Shown: one piece after another, positions 53,665 to 62,376 of the stretch
Position numbering within the stretch: the first letter of the stretch is position 1
Layout of the letters: each line of letters begins with the position of its first letter
Source: DASZQY01 sp035548515
GTDB taxonomy: Bacteria > Pseudomonadota > Alphaproteobacteria > Rhizobiales > Kaistiaceae
NCBI GenBank assembly: GCA_035548515.1
Contig: DASZSW010000023.1
Span: forward strand, 1 to 64,000
Direction of reading: 5' to 3'
DNA: 64,000 nt
Notes under the pieces: model-generated
Told to the model about the DNA's origin: nothing
The model's database searches: none
What the model saw: the letters and a program-made list of their open reading frames with translations, nothing else
Translations under genes and position numbers: made by a program

Positions 53665-53958
53665 ATGGATGACATCTTCTCCGAGCGCATTTACGGCGTT
53701 CCGTGGGTGGCGTTGGCGGGCTTGGCGGGGTTGATCGCCGTCGCCTACGCGGTGCTGCCTGCCGCAGCGGGCGCCGATGGTTTGCGCTGGCTGGTGCTGC
53801 GCTGGTTCCACACGATCGCCTGGGCGCTGTTCGGGCTTGCGGCGCTGGTGCGCGCCAGGATCGGCAATGTGCCCGTCGAGGCAGCGGCGGTGCTCGCGGC
53901 GACCGGCGGCCTGGTGTACGTGGCGCTGATGCTGACCACGGTGAGCGGCGAGGGCTAG
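53665..53958 (+). CDS. Small membrane protein, three predicted helices
   Basis: The 97-residue protein MDDIFSERIYGVPWVALAGL has three hydrophobic segments at about 12-32, 46-63 and 72-91, with a short amphipathic linker. No named family is recognised. Its start is not preceded by a strong ribosome site. It lies 102 bp upstream of the antiporter in the same direction. Codon composition and hydrophobic pattern favour a real gene. Confidence 0.68.
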   Translation: MDDIFSERIYGVPWVALAGLAGLIAVAYAVLPAAAGADGLRWLVLRWFHTIAWALFGLAALVRARIGNVPVEAAAVLAATGGLVYVALMLTTVSGEG

Positions 53959-54060
53959 CGCCGGCGCCGTCGCTGCGGCGCGTGAGGTTGCGCTTGGCGC
54001 ATGCGCCAATTCTAATGCCGCGCAAGGCTTCGCCCAGTCTCCCGAGGAGCGCCTGCGCGC

Positions 54061-55761
54061 ATGCATGAAACACCGCTGATCACGACTCTCGTCGCCGGCC
54101 TTGGTATCGCCTTCCTGCTCGGCGCGGCGGCGCAGCGGCTCAGGATTTCGCCGATCGTCGGGTATCTGCTCGCCGGCGTGGTCATCGGGCCGGCGACGCC
54201 GGGGATCTTTGCCGATACGGAGCTCGCGGCGGAGCTGGCGGAGCTCGGCGTCATCCTCCTGATGTTCGGCGTCGGTCTGCATTTCTCCATCAACGACCTG
54301 CTGTCGGTCCGCGCCATCGCGGTGCCCGGCGCGATCGTGCAGATCGCGATCGCCATGCTGCTCGGATTCGGTCTGGCACTGGCGCTTGGCTGGGGAATTG
54401 CCGCCGGCATCATCTTTGGCCTGGCGCTGTCGGTGGCGAGCACTGTGGTGCTGCTCCGGGCGCTGCAACAGCGGCGGATGCTGGACACCGAAAAGGGGCG
54501 CATCGCGGTCGGCTGGCTGGTCGTGGAGGATCTCGCGATGGTCCTGGCGCTCGTGTTGATCCCGGCGTTTGCGGGCGCGGGGAACGGCGATGAGGGGAGG
54601 CACGCCGTTGCCGCCACCAGCGCCGGCGGTATTGCGTGGGCGGTGAGCATCACCGTCGCGAAGGTCTCGGCCTTCGTGGCGCTCATGCTGATCGTCGGCC
54701 GCAGGCTGGTGCCGTGGATCATGCATGCGGTGGCCCATTCCGGCTCGCGCGAGTTGTTCCGTCTGGCGGTGCTGGCGATCGCCCTCGGCATCGCTTACGG
54801 CGCGGCGGAACTGTTTGGCGTGTCGTTCGCGCTCGGCGCCTTCTTCGCCGGCATGGTGCTGGCGGAGTCACCACTCAGCCAGCAGGCGGCGCAGGAGTCG
54901 CTGCCTTTCCGCGATGCGTTTGCGGTGCTGTTCTTCGTCTCGGTCGGGATGGTGTTCAACCCGGCCGTGCTGTGGGACCATCCCTTCGCGGTGGTCGCCA
55001 CGCTGGCGATCATCCTGGTCGGCAAATCGCTGGCCGCCTTCGGCATCGTTCGCGCGTTCGGGTATTCGAACCGCACGGCGCTGACGATTTCCGCCAGCCT
55101 GGCGCAGGTGGGCGAATTTTCGTTCATCCTCGCCGGCCTCGGAGTCTCACTCGGCCTTCTTCCCGAGGAGGGGCGCGACCTTATCCTTGCCGGTGCGATC
55201 ATTTCGATCCTGCTCAATCCGGCGGCGTTCGATCTGCTTGATCGATGGCAGGCGGGACCGGTGGTCGCAACGGCGCCGGGTGCCGTACCCGCAGCGGATG
55301 AGGGCGACGTGGCGGCGATCGTGTCGACCCGGCTCAGCGGACACGCGATCGTCGTTGGCTACGGCCGCGTCGGCCGCGTCGCGGTCGATGCGCTGCGGGC
55401 AGCCAACGTGCCACTGGTGGTCATCGAGGATGACGCCGCGGCCGTTGCGAGCCTCCGTGCGGCGGGAGTGGAGGGCATCGCTGGCAACGGCGTGCGCGAC
55501 GAGATACTGGCTGCCGCCAATCTCGCCGGCGCGCGATGGCTGCTGGTGGCTATTCCCGAGGCCTATGAGGCCAGCCATATCGTCCGGCATGGGCGCGGGC
55601 TGAATCCCGGCCTGCTCGTCGTCGCCCGGGCGCATTTTGATGCGGAGGTCGACAGCCTCATGGCTGACGGGGCCAGCGCGGTCATCATGGGCGAGCGGGA
55701 GATCGGATTGGGGATGGCGCGCGCCGTACTTGCGGGCGCGCCTGCCGCGGGGACGGTCTAG
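54061..55761 (+). CDS. ybaL: CPA2 cation:proton antiporter, YbaL/KefB-type
   Basis: The 566-residue inner-membrane protein has about 12 membrane segments in residues 1-390 (LRISPIVGYLLAGVVIGP, VEDLAMVLALVLIP, LAQVGEFSFILAGLG) and an RCK (TrkA-N) nucleotide-binding domain from about 420 with GHAIVVGYGRVGRV. It belongs to the YbaL/RosB branch, thought to export K+ in exchange for protons; the absence of the TrkA-C part seen in full KefB is consistent. Start ATG 54061. It shares CTAG stops with bpt on the other strand. Confidence 0.9.
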   Translation: MHETPLITTLVAGLGIAFLLGAAAQRLRISPIVGYLLAGVVIGPATPGIFADTELAAELAELGVILLMFGVGLHFSINDLLSVRAIAVPGAIVQIAIAMLLGFGLALALGWGIAAGIIFGLALSVASTVVLLRALQQRRMLDTEKGRIAVGWLVVEDLAMVLALVLIPAFAGAGNGDEGRHAVAATSAGGIAWAVSITVAKVSAFVALMLIVGRRLVPWIMHAVAHSGSRELFRLAVLAIALGIAYGAAELFGVSFALGAFFAGMVLAESPLSQQAAQESLPFRDAFAVLFFVSVGMVFNPAVLWDHPFAVVATLAIILVGKSLAAFGIVRAFGYSNRTALTISASLAQVGEFSFILAGLGVSLGLLPEEGRDLILAGAIISILLNPAAFDLLDRWQAGPVVATAPGAVPAADEGDVAAIVSTRLSGHAIVVGYGRVGRVAVDALRAANVPLVVIEDDAAAVASLRAAGVEGIAGNGVRDEILAAANLAGARWLLVAIPEAYEASHIVRHGRGLNPGLLVVARAHFDAEVDSLMADGASAVIMGEREIGLGMARAVLAGAPAAGTV

Positions 55762-56504
55762 TCGACGCGCACCCAGCCGCGCGCCATCAGATGCTCCTGC
55801 GGCCGGAAGCGGCGCTTGTAGCCCATCTTGCGGGAGCCATCGACCCAATAGCCGAGGTAGACGTACGGCAGCCCCATCTTCCGCGCCCGCTGGACGTGAT
55901 CGAGGATCATGTACGTGCCGAGGCTGCGGTCGGCGTGCTCGGGGTCGAAGAAGGAATAGACCATCGACAGGCCGTCGGCGAGTACGTCGGTGAGCGCGGT
56001 CGCGATCAGCGGGCCCTCGCCGCGTCCTGTGATGCCGGAGTCGATGCCACGGAAGCGATACTCGATGACCAGTGTATCGACGTGGCTGTCGCCGACCATC
56101 ATGGCGTAGTCGAGCACCGTCATGTCGGCCATGCCGCCTTCCGCGTGGCGAGCGTCGAGATAAGCGCGGAACAGTGAGTACTGGTCGGAGGAGGGTGAGG
56201 CGGTCGTCTCGGCGCCGATGACGTCGCGATTCCGCTTCTGCACGCGGCGGAAGCTCGGCGTCATGTCAAAGCTGTCAACGGCGGTGCGTACGGAGATACA
56301 TGCCCGGCAGCCCTCGCAAGCGGGGCGATAGGCGATGTTCTGGCTGCGGCGAAAGCCGCCCTGGGTAAGGATGTCGTTGAGGGCGGCGGCGCGATCGCCC
56401 ACGAGATGGGTGAATACCTTCCGCTCGGAGCGCCCAGGCAGGTACGGGCATGGCGCCGGCGCCGTGAGGTAAAACTGCGGGGTCTCGGTCGGGTGCTGGG
56501 TCAT
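55758..56504 (-). CDS. bpt: Aspartate/glutamate leucyltransferase
   Basis: The 248-residue enzyme transfers Leu from Leu-tRNA to N-terminal Asp or Glu, tagging proteins for ClpS-ClpA. The ATE-type motifs are FYLTAPAPCPYLPG, the cysteine cluster PACEGCRACISVR, and YVYLGYWVDGSRKMGYK. It complements clpS and clpA in this window in the N-end rule. It lies 70 bp downstream of the RDD gene in the same direction. Confidence 0.94.
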   Translation of the reverse strand: MTQHPTETPQFYLTAPAPCPYLPGRSERKVFTHLVGDRAAALNDILTQGGFRRSQNIAYRPACEGCRACISVRTAVDSFDMTPSFRRVQKRNRDVIGAETTASPSSDQYSLFRAYLDARHAEGGMADMTVLDYAMMVGDSHVDTLVIEYRFRGIDSGITGRGEGPLIATALTDVLADGLSMVYSFFDPEHADRSLGTYMILDHVQRARKMGLPYVYLGYWVDGSRKMGYKRRFRPQEHLMARGWVRVD

Positions 56505-56574
56505 GCTGTCGAGGCAGTGCGCATCGCCACGGTCAGCATACTACCAAGGGGCTTCATGCGAAAAGGCAACCAGC

Positions 56575-57075
56575 TCACGGCCGCTCGCGCCGCCGCAGGG
56601 CATCGGCATTCAGCGCCACCACACCAAGCAGGAGGTCATGCAGCAGTTGCCGGCGCGCGGTGAACAGGCCAACCAGCAGCACCAGCGGCGTCAGCACCGA
56701 GACGGATACCCAGAACAGCAGGGCGTGCAGGATGGCGAGCAGCGGAAACATCCTCTGTCCGCTCCACGTGCGAATCTCGACGCCGGCAATCAGCATGCCG
56801 GGCGTCGCGGAGCGCGAGCCGCCAAGCGTCAACGCCACGTAGCCGAGGGCGACGATCGCGAAGAGGGGCGAGAACAGCAGCCAGCCGATGCCGAGCGTGA
56901 CGAGCCCGAAGATACCCACCAGCAGCGCGGCCGGCACCATCAGCGCGACAATCAGCACCGCGTCTATGACAAAAGCGACAATGCGCTTCGACAGGATGCC
57001 ATCAAACAGGTCGGCGTCGCGAACGGCGTCATAGACGAATCGATCGGCGCGCGGGCCGGATCCGGGTTCGCTCAT
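56575..57075 (-). CDS. RDD family membrane protein
   Basis: The 166-residue protein has an RDD domain: LFDGILSKRIVAFVIDAVLIVALMVP, GSRSATPGMLIAGVEI, and a C-terminal ARRQLLHDLLLGVVAL. Three or four membrane segments. Starts at ATG 57075 (MSEPGSG). RDD proteins may be transporters or enzyme partners; no specific role is clear. As I recall, hemB, an RDD protein and bpt are often neighbours in alphaproteobacteria. Confidence 0.9.
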   Translation of the reverse strand: MSEPGSGPRADRFVYDAVRDADLFDGILSKRIVAFVIDAVLIVALMVPAALLVGIFGLVTLGIGWLLFSPLFAIVALGYVALTLGGSRSATPGMLIAGVEIRTWSGQRMFPLLAILHALLFWVSVSVLTPLVLLVGLFTARRQLLHDLLLGVVALNADALRRRERP

Positions 57076-57240
57076 GATTTGGCGGCACGCTTGATCATGG
57101 GCAGACAATGGTGGTTCTGATGCGCCGCCGCAAGATCGTACGGCTGGGATGGTTGCTTGGCGAGCGCGGCGCCTTCCGATTAGTATGCCGCCAGGTCGGG
57201 GCCGGCCTTCGGATGCGGCGTCGGGATACGAAGCGACGCG

Positions 57241-58746
57241 ATGGCTACTTTCGGTGCATTCATAGCGGTGCTGGTGCTGGTGGCTGCGGTGGCGCTGCTG
57301 CTCGAGCGGAGCGTTCGCGCGGGTCGGCTCGCTTCGACCGTCCTGGCGATCGCCGGCTGGCCTCTGCTTCAGCTCGCGCGCGCCGCGTCGCGGTCGCTCG
57401 ATCTCGTTCTTCGCGCATCGGGATCGCGCCGCCGCATACCGGCATGGCGCTATGTCGCGTGGGCCGTCGTCGGCCTGATCCCGATGGCGGCGTTTTTTTC
57501 GCTCAGCATCTGGACGGTGCCCCTGCCGCGATTCGCCGATCCGGGCTATCTCCTGATCCTCGGCGCCGGCCTGCACGTCTTTGCCGTGTTTGCTGCCTAC
57601 GTCATCGTGCATGACGACTTCGACGTCATGGACGGCGTTGTCGACGCCGCGGATCGGCGTATCGGTGGCAGCCGCAATTCCACGCGTCCCGTTGCGCTGG
57701 CGCTGTCCATCGGGCTGGTCGCCGCCTATGTCATTGCGATCGCCTGGTGGCTGAGCGTTAGCGAGGGCGTGGCGCTTACGACGGTCCAGCCGCGCACCGG
57801 CTGGGCTGTCATCGACACGATCCTGATCGGGCTGAGGGCGTTGCCGACGGACTGGCTGCTCGGGCTGCTCGACCGGATGACCGGCAACGATACGTCGGTC
57901 GTCTTCGGCGATGCGCTCGTCGCGCAGATATACTATTTTGCAGTCAAGGGCATCGGCTCCGTGCTGCTGGTCGGCGTCGTCGCCATCGCGATCCAGGAGA
58001 TCTGGCAGCTCCGCCGCATCGTCACCGAGATCGGCGAGAGCGATGCGCGGCACGATTACCTGATCCAGCGCGCGATCCTCGCGCCGCCGGTGATCAAGAG
58101 CGGCATCCTGCGGGCCGCGGTGACGCCGCAAGACGCGGACAAGCAGAAGCGGCTGATCGTGGCGTCGAAGGAGATCGGCATCTTCACCTTGCCGCAGACC
58201 TTCTGTCACTCGGTCGAGAGTTTCGATTCCGACGTGCAGGTGTTCGGGCTCGATCAATGCCTGGAGATGTTCCGCCACCGGTCGCGCGAGTTCGAGGCGG
58301 AGCAGAGCGAGCGGACGCTGGTCAAGGCGGCGCACGTGCTCCGACGCGCCAAGCTTGGCGTCGAGCCGACCAAGAAGCTGCTCCGCCTGATGACCGCGAT
58401 CGTCGTGCTGAAGCGCGGCACGTTTGTCATTCCCGAGCAACTCCGCGGCATGATGGAGGCGACGATCCGCGCCGAGCTCGACAAGCCGCGTGCCAAGGAG
58501 GATCCGGCTCTGCGCGGTTTCTTCCGCGATCTGCAATCGGCGCTAAACGGGGCGCCCGCCGGAACGCGGCCGGCGCCTTTGCCGGAGAAGGTGGAGCAGG
58601 CGTGGGCGAAACGTCCCGCGCCGCAGCCCACCCCGCCGGTTGCCGCGGCGGAAGATGAGATCAGAGCGTTGCCGCCGCCCGAGGTTCTCCCGGAGGGGGA
58701 GGATCCAGACGCTCCACCCGAAACCCCAACGCCGACAGTGCACTGA
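57241..58746 (+). CDS. Unrecognised 501-residue polytopic membrane protein
   Basis: Six hydrophobic segments at about 4-22, 30-47, 71-91, 104-123, 151-171 and 234-257 form the N-terminal half. The rest is soluble: ITEIGESDARHDYLIQRAIL, a region with HSVESFDSDVQVFGLDQCLEM, a helical stretch LGVEPTKKLLRLMTAIVVL, and a Pro/Glu-rich C-terminus. No family was recognised. The ATG at 57241 follows GAAGCGACGCG, a fair ribosome site. The last 86 bp overlap the end of the convergent threonine dehydratase. Composition matches the neighbours. Confidence 0.72.
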   Translation: MATFGAFIAVLVLVAAVALLLERSVRAGRLASTVLAIAGWPLLQLARAASRSLDLVLRASGSRRRIPAWRYVAWAVVGLIPMAAFFSLSIWTVPLPRFADPGYLLILGAGLHVFAVFAAYVIVHDDFDVMDGVVDAADRRIGGSRNSTRPVALALSIGLVAAYVIAIAWWLSVSEGVALTTVQPRTGWAVIDTILIGLRALPTDWLLGLLDRMTGNDTSVVFGDALVAQIYYFAVKGIGSVLLVGVVAIAIQEIWQLRRIVTEIGESDARHDYLIQRAILAPPVIKSGILRAAVTPQDADKQKRLIVASKEIGIFTLPQTFCHSVESFDSDVQVFGLDQCLEMFRHRSREFEAEQSERTLVKAAHVLRRAKLGVEPTKKLLRLMTAIVVLKRGTFVIPEQLRGMMEATIRAELDKPRAKEDPALRGFFRDLQSALNGAPAGTRPAPLPEKVEQAWAKRPAPQPTPPVAAAEDEIRALPPPEVLPEGEDPDAPPETPTPTVH

Positions 58747-59911
58747 CGATCTCGGCGGCGTGCTCGCCGCCGTGCGTCTCCATGGTCACCTCGACCACGG
58801 CGCCCTTCGGCGGAACGTCGAGCATGGTGCGGCGGTGGGATACCTCGAGGATATTGCCGCCGTTGCTGCCGATCGCCTTCGAGATTTCGGCGAGCACGCC
58901 CGGCCGGTCGCTGATGAAGACGCGCACCGCGACCACGCGCTCCTCGCGCGCCAGCTCGCGCACCATGATTGAGGAAGCGAGCCGCGGGTCGATGTTGCCA
59001 CCGGCGAGCACAAGGCCGACCTTCCTGCCGGCGTAGCGCGCGGGATCGGAGATGACGGCGGCAAGCCCGGCAGCGCCGGCGCCCTCTGCCATTGTCTTTT
59101 GCAGCATCAGGTACTCGGCGACGGCGCGCTCGATGGCGCCTTCCTTCACCAGCACGACGTCGTCGACGTTCTGACGGATGATCGGCAGCGTCAGCTTGCC
59201 GACGTTCTTTACCGCGATGCCTTCGGCCAGCGTCTCGCCGCCGATCTTCGCCGGCTCGCCGCGGAGCGCCGCCCACACCGACGGGCAAAGCTCGGTCTCG
59301 ACGCCGATGACCTGCACGCGCGGGTTCATCGCCTTGACCGCCAGGGCGATGCCGGCGATCAGTCCGCCACCGCCGACCGGGACGACGAGAACCTCGAGGT
59401 CGGGGCGATCCGCCATCACCTCCAGGCCCACGGTGCCCTGGCCGCGGATGACCTGCGGGTCGTCATACGGATGCACGAGCGTCTGCCCGTCGACCGCCAT
59501 GATGGCGCGGACCGTCGTCTCGCAGTCGGCGAGCGTCTCGCCTTCGAGGATGACCTTCGCGCCAAAGCTCCGGGTTGCGGCGATCTTCACGAATGGTGTC
59601 GGGCGGGGCATGACGATGGTGGCGGGAATGCCCATGCGGCCGGCGTGGTAGGCCACGGCCTGCGCGTGGTTGCCGGCCGACATTGCGATGACGCCGCGGC
59701 GTTTCTCCTCGGCGGTCAGCGACGACAGCTTCACGAAGGCGCCGCGTTCCTTGAACGACGACGTCGCCTGAAGGTTTTCGTATTTCACCCAGATGTCGGC
59801 GCCCGTCAGTCGCGACAGGCGCGGCGAGGGGAGGAACGGCGTGCGCACGACCGCGCCCGCGATGAGCGCGGCGGCGGATTGGATATCGGCGAGGGTAGGG
59901 ATGGTTTCCAC
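58661..59911 (-). CDS. Threonine ammonia-lyase (threonine dehydratase) with ACT domain
   Basis: The 416-residue PLP enzyme converts Thr to 2-oxobutyrate. PLP Lys54 in SSFKERGA, SAGNHAQAVAYHAG, the Gly-rich PVGGGGLIAGIA and a C-terminal ACT domain (about 325-410; ERVVAVRVFISDRPGVLAEISKAIG) are present. The single ACT domain and length suit the TdcB/catabolic or short IlvA group, so I leave the symbol open. It lies 12 bp after hemB and overlaps the convergent 501-aa gene by 86 bp. Confidence 0.93.
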   Translation of the reverse strand: METIPTLADIQSAAALIAGAVVRTPFLPSPRLSRLTGADIWVKYENLQATSSFKERGAFVKLSSLTAEEKRRGVIAMSAGNHAQAVAYHAGRMGIPATIVMPRPTPFVKIAATRSFGAKVILEGETLADCETTVRAIMAVDGQTLVHPYDDPQVIRGQGTVGLEVMADRPDLEVLVVPVGGGGLIAGIALAVKAMNPRVQVIGVETELCPSVWAALRGEPAKIGGETLAEGIAVKNVGKLTLPIIRQNVDDVVLVKEGAIERAVAEYLMLQKTMAEGAGAAGLAAVISDPARYAGRKVGLVLAGGNIDPRLASSIMVRELAREERVVAVRVFISDRPGVLAEISKAIGSNGGNILEVSHRRTMLDVPPKGAVVEVTMETHGGEHAAEIVSALSALGFRVERLDPPPPGEPRAAATL

Positions 59912-59923
59912 GATTGGGCGGCC

Positions 59924-60967
59924 TCAGCCCTTCTTCAATCTCTCCGCCACGAACGGCGCGAAGTACGTGAGGATGCCGTCGGCGCCGGCGCGCTTAAAGG
60001 CGATCAGCGACTCCATCATCGCCTTGTCGCCATCGATCCAGCCGTTGGCGGCAGCGCCCCTGATCATCGCGTATTCGCCTGACACCTGGTAGGCGAAGGT
60101 CGGCATCGCGAAGACTTCCTTCACGCGCCAAAGGATGTCGAGGTAGGGCATGCCCGGCTTCACCATCACCATGTCGGCTCCCTCCGCGATGTCGAGCTCG
60201 ACCTCGCGGAGCGCTTCGTCGCCATTGGCGGGGTCCATCTGGTAGGTGCGCTTGTCGCCTTTGAGCGTCTTCGAGGAACCGACCGCGTCGCGGAACGGAC
60301 CGTAGAAGGCCGATGCGTACTTCGCGGCATAGGCCATGATCTGCACGTGGTCGAAGCCGTTGTCGTCGAGCGCGGTGCGGATGGCGCCGACGCGGCCGTC
60401 CATCATGTCGGAGGGCGCGATGATGTCGGCGCCGGCCTCGGCCTGGATCAGGGCCTGCAGCACGAGCTGGCGGACGCTCGCGTCGTTGGCAATCTCGTCG
60501 CCTTCCATGATGCCGTCGTGGCCGTGGCTGGTGTACGGGTCGAGCGCGACGTCGACGATGATGCCGAGGTTGGGGATGTCGGCGTGGATCGCGCGGGTCG
60601 CGGTGTTGACCAGATTCTTCGGGTTCAGCGCCTCCGAGCCCGTATCGTCGCGGAGAGCCGGATCGGTGTTGGGAAAGAGCGCCACCGCCGGAATGCCGAG
60701 CTCGGCGGCGTGCCGCGCGGCCTCGACGGCTTCATAGACCGTGAGCCGCTGGACGCCCGGCATCGATGGGATGTCCTGGCGGCCTTTGTCGCCGTCGATG
60801 AGGAAGATCGGCCAGATCAGGTCATTTACGGTGAGGCTCGCTTCCGCGACCAGTCGCCGCGACCAGTCCGTCCGCCGGTTGCGGCGCATGCGCCGGCCGC
60901 CGAGGATCGCCTTCATGTCGGGGGCTGTGCGCGGGTCCGATATGGGAGCCGGGGGCTTGCTGGTCAC
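59924..60967 (-). CDS. hemB: Delta-aminolevulinic acid dehydratase (porphobilinogen synthase)
   Basis: The 347-residue enzyme makes porphobilinogen from two 5-aminolevulinates in haem and corrin synthesis. The two active-site lysines are Lys216 (YAAKYASAFYGPF) and Lys270 (VMVKPGMPYLDI). The metal region reads DVALDPYTSHGHDG, without the three cysteines of the zinc form, so it should be the Mg-stimulated alphaproteobacterial type. The start is ATG 60967. It is likely co-transcribed with the threonine dehydratase. Confidence 0.96.
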   Translation of the reverse strand: MTSKPPAPISDPRTAPDMKAILGGRRMRRNRRTDWSRRLVAEASLTVNDLIWPIFLIDGDKGRQDIPSMPGVQRLTVYEAVEAARHAAELGIPAVALFPNTDPALRDDTGSEALNPKNLVNTATRAIHADIPNLGIIVDVALDPYTSHGHDGIMEGDEIANDASVRQLVLQALIQAEAGADIIAPSDMMDGRVGAIRTALDDNGFDHVQIMAYAAKYASAFYGPFRDAVGSSKTLKGDKRTYQMDPANGDEALREVELDIAEGADMVMVKPGMPYLDILWRVKEVFAMPTFAYQVSGEYAMIRGAAANGWIDGDKAMMESLIAFKRAGADGILTYFAPFVAERLKKG

Positions 60968-61079
60968 GTGGATAGCCTTGGTTCGGCGGCGCCGGTGGGC
61001 GCCTATTGCCTTGCGCTACGAGCCTCTAGCATACCATTTTCCGGCCGGGCCGATGACTCGGGGCCGCGCGGGAGGGTGA

Positions 61080-61496
61080 ATGACCAGCAAGGACGTGATG
61101 GCGCCAGTGGTGCTGCCGCGCACCCGACTCGAGATCATCCTCGATCAATACGTCGTCGCGCTGTCTGTCGTGGTGCTGCTGTTCGGCCTGCGTCAGTGGG
61201 CGATCATCCTGGGCGCGCTCCCCGGTGCGGGTGGGCCGTTCGAGGACATGTCCACGCCGTGGTTCGTCGTCACGATCCATATGGCCGTCGTCGATCTGGT
61301 CGCGGCGGTTGGCCTGTGGCTAAGGGTCGCCGGAGGCAAGGTGCTGTGGGTCTATTCAGCCCTGTTCGAGATCACGCTCCACACGGTTTTCACCGGCACC
61401 TTCGGGATCGATTGGCTGGTTGTCGGCTTCCACGCGGCGACGCTCACCGTTTTCGTTGTGTTGACCATTCTGGTCTGGCGCCAGCCGCGCCGCTGA
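61080..61496 (+). CDS. DUF6163-like inner-membrane protein
   Basis: The 138-residue protein has a short N-terminal tail (PRTRLEIILDQYVVALSVVVLLFGLRQW) and four membrane segments. The ALFEITLHTVFTGTFGID and VLWVYSA stretches match the small membrane family I know as DUF6163, which sits upstream of ldtR in many Hyphomicrobiales. Function unknown; envelope-related by neighbourhood. It begins at ATG 61080 after GGGAGGG. The gap to ldtR is 150 bp. Confidence 0.82.
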   Translation: MTSKDVMAPVVLPRTRLEIILDQYVVALSVVVLLFGLRQWAIILGALPGAGGPFEDMSTPWFVVTIHMAVVDLVAAVGLWLRVAGGKVLWVYSALFEITLHTVFTGTFGIDWLVVGFHAATLTVFVVLTILVWRQPRR

Positions 61497-61548
61497 ATTC
61501 AAAAAGCGAGCAATTCCAATCAATTGCGCCCCGCGCGGTAGGCCTTCG

Positions 61549-61565
61549 TTAAGCGTGGACCTTAA
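61549..61565 (+). promoter_or_regulatory. Inverted repeat upstream of ldtR, candidate operator
   Basis: TTAAG-CGTGGAC-CTTAA: a perfect 5-bp inverted repeat with a 7-bp spacer, about 80 bp before the ldtR start in an AT-richer stretch. It might bind LdtR itself. The match is short, so confidence is low. Confidence 0.3.
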
Positions 61566-61646
61566 GCCGATTTTTAGTCGCATCCTGTACGTTCGGTTTC
61601 ACAGAGCAGGGAAAAACTCCTGCCAACAGGATGAGGCAAAACAGTC

Positions 61647-62156
61647 ATGGCACTCCCGAAAAGGGCGGAGGCTCCTGCTCAGCCGGTCGCTAACGCTGAC
61701 CTGAAGCCGCTTTACATGGAGGCACTGACGCTCGTGGAGCGTCTGCACCGCCGCCTCCTCGACGTCATCAAGGACGAGTTCGACCGCGCCGGCCGCTCGG
61801 ACGTGAACAGCGTGCAGGCGCTGCTTCTGTTCAACATCGGCGAGTCGGAGCTGACCGCCGGCGAGCTGCGCACGCGCGGCTACTACCTCGGCTCCAACGT
61901 CTCGTACAATCTCAAGAAGCTGGTCGAGATGGGCTACATCCATCACCAGCGTTCGCGCATGGACCGCCGCTCGGTCCGCGTCAGCCTGACCGAGAAGGGC
62001 CAGGAAGTCGCAAAGATCGTCGACGGCCTCTACGAGCGCCATATCCGCTCGATCGACCAGGTCGGCGGTATCGCCTCCGGCGATTTCCACGACCTGAACC
62101 GCTCGCTGCAGCGTCTGGAGCGCTTCTGGACCGACCAGATCCTCTATCGCCTGTAA
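61647..62156 (+). CDS. ldtR: MarR-family regulator LdtR
   Basis: The 169-residue protein matches LdtR: LKPLYMEALTLVERLHRRLLDVIKDEFDRAG, NSVQALLLFNIGESELTAGELRTRGYYLGSNVSYNLKKL (recognition helix) and the wing RSRMDRRSVRVSLTEKG. In Liberibacter and relatives LdtR controls an L,D-transpeptidase gene (ldtP) and osmotic stress tolerance. Here an L,D-transpeptidase follows, so the pair is conserved. It has its own terminator before ldtP. Confidence 0.92.
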   Translation: MALPKRAEAPAQPVANADLKPLYMEALTLVERLHRRLLDVIKDEFDRAGRSDVNSVQALLLFNIGESELTAGELRTRGYYLGSNVSYNLKKLVEMGYIHHQRSRMDRRSVRVSLTEKGQEVAKIVDGLYERHIRSIDQVGGIASGDFHDLNRSLQRLERFWTDQILYRL

Positions 62157-62182
62157 TCAGGCTCTTCCCTTCGGGAGGAACG

Positions 62183-62216
62183 AGAAGCCCGGCCATCGCG
62201 CCGGGCTTCTTGTTTC
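62183..62216 (+). terminator. Rho-independent terminator after ldtR
   Basis: Stem AGAAGCCCGG / CCGGGCTTCT (62183-62210) followed by TGTTTC. It separates ldtR from ldtP, so ldtP must have its own promoter in the 160 bp after it. Confidence 0.8.
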
Positions 62217-62376
62217 AACGCGCCGCGAAAGCGCCACACTGGCCGCCCATTTCCCCGCCGCTACCGCGCCTCAAATCTCCGCGATTCCCGGCCGTTTTGC
62301 CGATTGCGGCGTTGTTTCGCTGCGGCGCACGTGTTACCCCGAATGCAAGGGGCTTTGGGATTGGATCGGCACCCTG

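Noticed and set aside
57108..57614. Open frame of 168 codons overlapping the start of the 501-aa membrane protein
   Set aside because: It is frame-shifted relative to the hydrophobic protein and has Arg-rich shadow composition; the other frame gives clear membrane helices.
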